DNA of 33,981 bases from Multifurca ochricompacta (Eukaryota; Basidiomycota; Agaricomycetes; Russulales; Russulaceae). The position numbers and the translations under genes were made by a program. The notes below the pieces were generated by a model. It saw only the letters and a list, made by a program, of their open reading frames with translations, was not told the origin of the DNA and made no database searches. The DNA lies in the NCBI GenBank assembly GCA_022496185.1, contig WTXG01000341.1:1-33981 (forward strand), written 5' to 3'. Below, piece by piece: positions 28,691-33,981 of the stretch (positions are counted from its first letter, which is position 1; every line of letters starts with the position of its first letter).

Positions 28691-28790
28691 CCAGAAGCAC
28701 CCAAGGACAGTTAAAAGGAGAGCCCTCAGACTCAGATGAATTCCCCAGTACATGCTATCCCAGCAATGTCCTACCACACAGAACTCTATC

Positions 28791-29976
28791 ATGTCTTTCA
28801 TTGCTGCCAATGCTGCTGTTGATGCCTTTACCTCCCCACTGTAGTTGTTGAAGCCTTCCCCTCTGCTCACCCATCTACATGTCCCTCATCTCTGATTGAC
28901 TATGAAGCTGCTGAGGCACAGATCAAGAGGCAATCCCCCAACCCCAATGAAGACTTCAACCACTCGGAGGAACCCCACCAAACAACCTCCTTGGCATGGA
29001 ACTAGACAACAAAGTCCCCAAGTTCCCTTTCTTTGCTAATAATCCAAACTCATCAATGTACTTCCCCCTTGAAATTACAATGGCTGATGGAGAAAAGGCC
29101 ATTGCCAAGTACATCTTTTACACCAATGGGGGAATGGACATCGCTGGCTGCATGAAGAAGGATGGACCAGTCTATGGGGAACCAGTCTATTTGGAGGAGA
29201 GATATACTGGATGCCTCCATCATACAATGAGTGACAAGCAGCTTGGTCACTTAGCTGCTGACAACTCCCAAGCATTTGCAATCAATGAGGTACTAAATGA
29301 CATGCGCCTCCCACACATCAAAGCCAAAGTGATGAGGCTGCGGAAGACCCTGACACTGCACACCACACTCAATAGACAGTATCAGGAATATGCTAAACAG
29401 ATGACGAGATTGACAAGTGGGATGTTTCAGGTGGAACAGGAGCTGACAGATATCAGGAAGAGGTTAGAGATCAGGGATGCATATCAGACCATTGCTGAGA
29501 GTACACAGACACCTATGCACAACCCCTCCCCCCACAATCTTTGGGAGCTGCTCCCACATTACTACCCAATCAATTCAAGATGCCACAGATGCATGAAAAC
29601 CCCCATGGAGAAACATGTTGGTTGGTGTGTGACAGTAGTACCACATCAGCTGGAACTGTCCCCTCAACTGCAAATGGTGCCACCACTGCCACAGCAACCT
29701 GCATTGGAGCCAATTCTGTATTTTCTGCTGCCTTGGCATTGCCCTGACCATTGTCAACCCATCGGGATGGTGTGGCAAGTGTCTACATCACAATGCTGGA
29801 CACTGGGAGATCGACTGCCCTTTCACAACATGTGCCCCCAATGTGGACAACAAGGTCCATATGGGTTCTTGCATACTCACCAGTGTGCTGCAGACAAGAC
29901 TTACACCATGGACAATCATAATGTAGCAGATGACTATGTGGATCTAGTACAGGATGATGACAGTATGCATTTCTAG
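28791..29976 (+). pseudogene. ORF3: accessory gene between pol and 3' LTR of gypsy-2
   Basis: A start at 28791 (MSFIAANAAVDAFTSPL) matches the TRSAALDAATKA region of gypsy-1 ORF3. A helix-prone segment (EAAEAQIKRQSPNPNEDF) follows in another frame, then one open frame from 28996 to 29976 (326 residues). It contains FPFFANNPNSSMYFPLEITM, ADGEKAIAKYIFYTN, a helical part LNDMRLPHIKAKVMRLRKT and a long predicted coiled coil (QMTRLTSGMFQVEQELTDIR). Near the end a CCHC-like knuckle (CGKCLHHNAGHWEIDC, about 29771-29818) lies in a second frame, and CPQCGQQGPYGFLHTHQC plus an acidic tail lie in the main frame. The second-frame knuckle indicates at least two indels. The product is unknown; coiled coil plus zinc knuckles would suit an RNA-binding, self-associating protein, which is my inference. 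Confidence 0.68.
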
Positions 29977-29993
29977 CTGGGTCAGCTCAAACC

Positions 29994-30006
29994 AAAGAGG
30001 GGGTGA
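29994..30006 (+). promoter_or_regulatory. gypsy-2 polypurine tract
   Basis: AAAGAGGGGGTGA directly precedes the LTR start TGTTACGAC at 30007. It fixes the orientation of gypsy-2 and shows that the family B LTR belongs to this element. Confidence 0.85.
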
Positions 30007-30015
30007 TGTTACGAC

Positions 30016-31461
30016 TAGTGATTGGCAGGGGTAACCCTGGGGTATACCCTTTGGTACCCATACCCATACCCATACCCATCACTATGGGTATGGGTAACCT
30101 GCAGGTTACCTGCAGGTCACCCATGAAAATGCATGCAAGTTCTTTACTTGCATTGTGCATTTCGGATAACCAGCCTGGGCCTTCCCAGACCAAGAAGATA
30201 CACAATGCGTTTATTTGTGGCTGCTTAAGATCCCTCAATGGCTCTTGTTTTATGTTCAGAAGATTAAGATAATTCATTATTCCATTATTATTATTATTCT
30301 GCTTTCAATTTTATACAAGCACAACTAAAATCCAGTATACAGAGATGATTAGATAGGATGTTATAGAACATTGATGAATAGCCTGTCAGATAACCACACA
30401 GAATGCAAAAAATTTAATGAACACATAGACATTGGCAGGGTAACCCTGGATAATTGTTTTGATACCTGGGTTACCCATAAAATGAAATGTGTGCAAGTTC
30501 TTTACTTGCATCATGCATTTTGGACAATTGGCCCAGGCCATCCCAGTCAAGGAGATACGCACTTGGACACAACGCGTTCATTTATGGCTACTCAAGATCC
30601 CTCAAAGATTCCTATTTTATGTTCATAAGATTAAGATAATTTATTATTCCATTTTTATTTTATTATTCTGGTTTCAATTTTATATGAGTATGACCGATCT
30701 TTGCATTTCTGCACATTTCAGATAAATGGCCCAGGCCATCCCAGTCAGGGAGATAAGCACTTGGACACAATGTGTTCATTTATGGCTACTCAAGATTCCT
30801 CAAAAATTGTTGTTTTATGTTCAGAAGATTAAAAGGATCTTTTCTTTACATTATTATTTTATTATTCTAGTTTCATTTCATACAAGCATGACTGTCCTGG
30901 TCCCTGGATGCACAATTCTGTGCATTTAAGTCAACCTTCCTTAATAGGAAGGAGGTCAGACCACCATGCAATGCAATGTAGTCACTGCCCCATGCAGCTT
31001 GTAGATACATGTGGGCCTTGTTTCAATAAAGTAATTTGATAATTAGATTATAGAATAGTCTAAAGTAGTCTAGAGAGTATTTTAGATAGTGCCAGACTGG
31101 CAGAATTGGTCGCATGTTAATAAAACAGATGCATCATGATTTTCAAGAATGTAGATCACTGATAACACTTTTATTTTACATTGCACCATTGATCTGCTTT
31201 GATATTTTGTAGGATAACACTAGAACATATTTAAATTCACCCTGTATCATACATCAGATGAGATTGTGTATTTTTGTGGCTGCAGATGTGTTTTATCTTG
31301 GAAATTCTACTGATCTTGTCAATGGATAATTGGTGCCTATACCCACCAAACCCGCCATGTGGGTACGGGTTTCCACAGGTTGGGAGCCATATACCTGTAC
31401 CTGTACCCAGCAAACCCATGGCACTTACCTGCACAGGTATGAAAACCCTTGACAATCACTA
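30016..31461. mobile_element. Non-autonomous hAT-like element
   Basis: The termini are TAGTGATTGGCAGGGGTA on the left and, on the other strand, TAGTGATTGTCAAGGGTT on the right, which fits the YAGNG start of hAT elements. The flanking 8-mers GTTACGAC (30008-30015) and GTTATGAC (31462-31469) form an 8-bp target duplication with one CpG-type change. The 1446-bp interior has no transposase frame. It has subterminal repeats: a hairpin of ACCCATACCCAT and ATGGGTATGGGT near 30063-30092, the palindrome GGTAACCTGCAGGTTACC, and three degenerate copies of a GGCCCAGGCCATCCCAG unit (near 30170, 30530 and 30728). It must rely on hAT transposase from elsewhere. Confidence 0.82.
30661..31003 (+). repeat. Direct repeat, copy 1 (inside the hAT-like element)
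   Basis: About 343 bp from TATTATTCTGGTTTC to CATGCAGCTTGTA, including GGCCCAGGCCATCCC, CACTTGGACACAATG and AACCTTCCTTAATAGGAAG. It matches 32748-33088 in the same direction. Its 5' part is also related to the units just upstream (from about 30150 and 30510). It is AT-rich and non-coding. Confidence 0.85.
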
Positions 31462-31919
31462 GTTATGACTGTTGCCCAGCAACCCTCTTTTCTTTACTCT
31501 TCCTAACACAAACCCTTCTCTTCCACCTACACTACATTTTCTGATTACATCCCCTTCCTGGGATCCCTCACATGCTTTGCTCCCATCCCCATGATTGTCT
31601 TTGGGCTTGTTGATACATGCTTACTTATGATTGCTCCCTTATCTTCTTATCTTTACAACCAGACACTTAATTCCCTATCAGAAGCTCAGCTTTATGCCAT
31701 CCACTTTCATATATTCAGGCCCACTTGACTCCATAGTTCTTATCTCCTAGACACCCATCTGATTACATATATAAGTCCACTGTAGCTACACTGTAGACCT
31801 CAGACTCAACTTATTGAATACATCAGTGCTTGTCTTCTAGACATCCTCCCTTGATCCTTGACTCATCTGTCTCAATGCTTCTGGCACTCTTCCACTTAAC
31901 ATTGTCTTAGGGAAGCAGC

Positions 31920-32422
31920 TGTCGAACAGGCATGAGGTGCAGCATACTGACTGTAAGGTTAGCAGGTTAAGCTAGACGACAAGTTATACTTCAGAGATGA
32001 AGAAAACTCTTGATTACTATACTACACACCTAGACGACAAGTTATCTACAGGAGACAGTTAGTCAAAGGTAAGGTAGTAAGTAGAATAGAAGGGACTTAC
32101 ACTTCAGAGATGAAGAAAACTCTGAAGTGTAAGAGATGAAACAGACACCCTTATATACTTATTCAAGGGATGGTCTGTGCACTGGGAATAAGTCCACAAG
32201 TGCCGGACAAAGTCCAAACAATAAACATGAGGGAGAAAGGCCATTGGCCACTACAGAAATCACATGTTACATGGTGCATCAGTCAGCTACTGCAGAATGT
32301 GAGAAAGAAAATAATAATGATAATGTAAAAGTCCGAAACTCCGGTATCTAATCTAATCTACAAAGTAGCTAATCTAATCACCTGATGCCTGAAGCATCAC
32401 CAAACATCTTCTGTGTTCAACA
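31920..32422 (-). mobile_element. Solo LTR, family C (copia-A type), inserted in the gypsy-2 LTR
   Basis: A 503-bp LTR, TGTCGAACAGGC to GTGTTCAACA, with target duplication GCAGC at 31915-31919 and 32423-32427. It follows the copia-A 5' LTR (19422-19923) throughout, including the repeated ACTTCAGAGATGAAGAAAAC and GACAAGTTAT units and the sense TATA box (32150-32157). Sense is on the - strand. Confidence 0.9.
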
Positions 32423-32576
32423 GCAGCCCCTTTGACTTTGACTCATCCCTATTTACTCCAAGAGGTCTTATTGATCTCTTATCTGAATACAAATGAATGC
32501 TGTCACACAAGTTGTGTGGAATGTCCTGCACTGGACATAACACCAATCGAGGGACATTCAATCTCAGGAAAAGTAT

Positions 32577-32650
32577 AGCCATGTTGGGGATTGAACCCAA
32601 GACCCCCAGACATTCTAGGTCCAGTGCTCTAACCACTGAGCTACATGGCC
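32577..32650 (-). pseudogene. tRNA-like sequence (tRNA pseudogene or head of a tRNA-derived repeat)
   Basis: On the - strand the acceptor arms GGCCATG and CATGGCT pair with one G-U, the D arm is GCTC-AGTGGTTA-GAGC, and the T arm is TTGGG-TTCAATC-CCCAA. An A box (TAGCTCAGTGG) and a near-consensus B box (GGTTCAATCC, with CA in place of CG) are present. The anticodon stem contains two G-U pairs and its loop is two bases too long unless a further pair forms; the 7-base loop would then give anticodon AGA, which does not fit the short variable arm. I therefore treat it as non-functional. It lies just right of the gypsy-2 LTR, among repeats. Confidence 0.6.
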
Positions 32651-32747
32651 TTGGGAACTTCAAGGTGGTTTCTGTGTGTTATGCCCTAGCCATAACCAGT
32701 CCACCCATGTACATGTGCCATTACTAGGCTTCAGGCACTTCTCAACA

Positions 32748-33088
32748 TATTATTCTGGTTTCAATTTTATATGAGTGCAACTGTTCTTTGCATTTCTGCA
32801 CATTTTGGGTAAATGGCCCAGGTCATCCTGGTCAAGGAGATAAGCACTTGGACACAATGCATTCATTTATGGCTACTCAAGATCCTCAAAAATTGTTGGC
32901 TTATGTTCAGAAGATTAAATGGATCCTTTATTTACATTATTATTTTATTATTCTGCTTTCATTTCATACAAGTGCAACTGTCCTGTCCCTGGATGCACAT
33001 TTCTGTGCATTTAAGTCAACCTTCCTTAATAGGAAGAAGGTCAGACCACCATGCAATGCAATGTAGTTGCTGCCCCATGCAGCTTGTA
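32748..33088 (+). repeat. Direct repeat, copy 2 (outside the hAT-like element)
   Basis: It matches 30661-31003 nearly throughout, including the AACCTTCCTTAATAGGAAG and CCACCATGCAATGCAATG blocks. It has no hAT termini here, so either it is an independent repeat that also lies within the hAT-like element, or it is a truncated second hAT-like copy. No gene is present. Confidence 0.85.
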
Positions 33089-33571
33089 ATGTTTTCTATC
33101 TTTTCTTTGTCCTTTTTTTCCTTTACTTCCTAAACCACCTAACTAGCTATCTACCAATCATCTGATGATAACAGATTACAGAAGGGTTCAACCTCTTCTG
33201 TATGAGACCTAGCCCCCATATTTACCTTCTCCATGATGCAAGTATACTTATCTATGATATCACCTGTGATGCAGTTATGATCTCATTCATTATCTACTTG
33301 TCCTTACTACTGGCTAGACTCTTTTCTAAATAGCTCCCAAATCATGTATTTAAGCCTGTCCAACTAAAGGGAACAGACTTAAGTCTGTTCTCCTGTGTTC
33401 AATCCAGGTGTTTCAGGACTCACTGTGAAATCCCCTTGAACTTTCTAAGTTGTGACTTAGAAGCCTTCAAACCCCAGTAACTTGTAGCAGGACTGTTGCT
33501 TTGCTGCTCAACTTTGCATCTCACATGTGCCCCTCTTGAGTTAGTGGGCTTGAATGTTGTCTTGATCATTG
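33085..33571 (+). repeat. Gypsy-1-type LTR, + orientation, truncated on the right
   Basis: A TATA-like TATTTAAG (33347-33354) is followed by the palindrome GAACAGACTTAAGTCTGTTC (33371-33390), then TCCTGTGTTCAATCCAGGTG, CTTTCTAAGTTGTGACTTAG and AACTTGTAGCAGGACT. The same order is seen in the sense strand of the gypsy-1 LTRs (TATATAAA, AAGTCTGTTCTT, GTATTCAATACAGGTG, CTTCTAAGTTTGCGCCTTAG, CTTGTGGCAGGACT). Its left end may be TGTAATG at 33085. The U5 end is cut off by the next LTR. CpG is nearly absent, so it is old. Confidence 0.7.
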
Positions 33572-33919
33572 TGAAGAATCAGGCATGGTGCAGACTGTAC
33601 TTTAGATGCTACTTTACTACTCTATCTCACCTTGTTTGTGTAGAGGCTTAGATGCTTTTAATAATGCGATAGCAACTACTTTCTTGTAGCATATTTACAT
33701 AGGCTTTTATATACATCTGCATGTACTAATCAGCTATTAATCTAATCATAAGTACAACGTGTTTATAATGTGATTATAGTCACATGACTGCTTTCGGATG
33801 TATTAGGATCATTAAGTATCTAAGTGATTGTGATCGGCTGCGTTATCTCTGAAATGCATGATCACAATCTTATGTCAGACCAATCTCTGGTAGCTCTGTA
33901 CTGGTACTCTGGTTCAACA
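33572..33919 (-). repeat. Copia-type 3' LTR of an element running off the right edge
   Basis: On the + strand it begins TGAAGAATCAGGCATGGTGC, similar to the start of family C LTRs (TGATGAACAGGCATGTGCAC), and ends CTCTGGTTCAACA. A sense-strand purine tract follows directly (CAAGGGGGAG, 33920-33929), as expected next to a 3' LTR, so the body of the element lies beyond 33981 on the - strand. At 348 bp it is shorter than the family C LTRs, and its middle is different. Confidence 0.65.
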
Positions 33920-33929
33920 CTCCCCCTTG
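33920..33929 (-). promoter_or_regulatory. Polypurine tract of the right-edge copia-type element
   Basis: The sense strand reads CAAGGGGGAG immediately before TGTTGAACC, the inferred LTR start. The remaining bases to 33981 show a repeated GCTAAGTG motif and no coding sequence. Confidence 0.65.
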
Positions 33930-33981
33930 CTAAGTGCTGCTGCTAAGTGTGCTAAGCAATTATCCTTACTTAGGCGAGTTA

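Larger units (their letters stand above)
19924..32542 (+). mobile_element. Ty3/gypsy chromodomain element 'gypsy-2', 5' part missing, multiply interrupted
   Basis: Own sequence: 19924-21542 (end of RT, RNase H, integrase), 28305-30015 (integrase C-terminus, chromodomain, ORF3, polypurine tract, LTR start), then the remaining LTR at 31470-31914 and 32423-32542. Insertions: copia-A at the left, copia-2 (21543-28304), a hAT-like element (30016-31461) and a copia-A-type solo LTR (31920-32422). The interruptions with visible target duplications rejoin the reading frame or LTR exactly. Gag, protease and the RT palm are not in the window. CpG sites are largely missing and stops are frequent, so this is an old copy and the base layer of the right half. 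Confidence 0.9.
30007..32542 (+). repeat. gypsy-2 3' LTR, family B (B3), with two insertions
   Basis: The LTR begins TGTTACGAC at 30007, is broken by a hAT-like element (30016-31461), continues at 31470 (TGTTGCCCAGC), is broken again at 31919 by a solo LTR, and ends CTGGACATAACA at 32542. The pieces follow B1 (4000-4585) in order. TATATAAG is at 31768-31775. Where B1 and B2 have CG, this copy mostly has TG or CA. Confidence 0.88.

Noticed and set aside
30056..30092. TACCCA repeats that resemble a telomere tract
   Set aside because: There are only a few units, in an inverted arrangement inside the hAT-like element, and they are not the TTAGGG-type repeat expected in this kind of fungus.
32397..32663. 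Possible protein with SSVVRALDLECLG
   Set aside because: This is the translation of the tRNA-like sequence and adjoining LTR, not a gene.

Overview
The window looks like repeat-dense chromosomal DNA of a filamentous basidiomycete, most likely an agaricomycete. I infer this from chromodomain Ty3/gypsy elements, Ty1/copia elements, a hAT transposase with short GT-AG introns, a Tc1-like element, and heavy loss of CpG in the older copies. No intact host gene is visible. Almost every base belongs to a transposable element or its remains, and every retroelement is broken by frameshifts, stops or later insertions.

Layout, left to right. 1-995: 3' end of a + strand copia pol, open to the left edge, followed from 996 by its probable LTR. 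That LTR carries a gypsy-type solo LTR (1628-3752, target duplication GCAGC), which itself carries a palindromic Tc1-like element (1942-3563, TA duplication). 4000-4585: solo LTR of family 'B' (duplication GCCTA). 4771-5877: an exon-like block and six tandem copies of a unit that looks like exon plus intron. 6035-7048: hAT transposase remnant with three recognisable introns. 7049-7590: a second family B LTR, cut off by 'gypsy-1'. 7591-14825: gypsy-1, - strand, with two LTRs, gag, protease, RT, RNase H, integrase with chromodomain, and an extra gene (ORF3) between pol and the 3' LTR. 14826-19923: 'copia-A', - strand, without its 3' LTR.

19924-32542: 'gypsy-2', + strand, starting in mid-pol because copia-A sits in it. 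It is split again by 'copia-2' (21543-28304, - strand, duplication AGCAC), which is interrupted by solo LTR 'D' (23508-24111, duplication GCAGA) and LTR-like block 'E' (25283-26096). Gypsy-2 then continues with its chromodomain, its own ORF3, a polypurine tract, and a family B 3' LTR. That LTR holds a non-autonomous hAT-like element (30016-31461, 8-bp duplication) and a solo LTR of the copia-A family (31920-32422, duplication GCAGC). 32543-33981: a tRNA-like sequence, a repeat shared with the hAT-like element, a gypsy-type LTR and a copia-type LTR with polypurine tract running off the right edge.

The strongest candidate for something undescribed is ORF3. Two divergent chromodomain elements, on opposite strands, both carry a homologous reading frame downstream of pol. 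The shared features are a conserved N-terminal block (FPF..N...S....P..I...DG...IA[RK][WY]) and a helical segment with the pattern L..M..P...A.V.R.R. Other points of interest are a probable self-priming primer-binding site in gypsy-1 with its partner motif conserved in four LTRs, mosaic gypsy-1 LTRs without a target duplication, the Tc1 palindrome, and the tandem exon-intron array.
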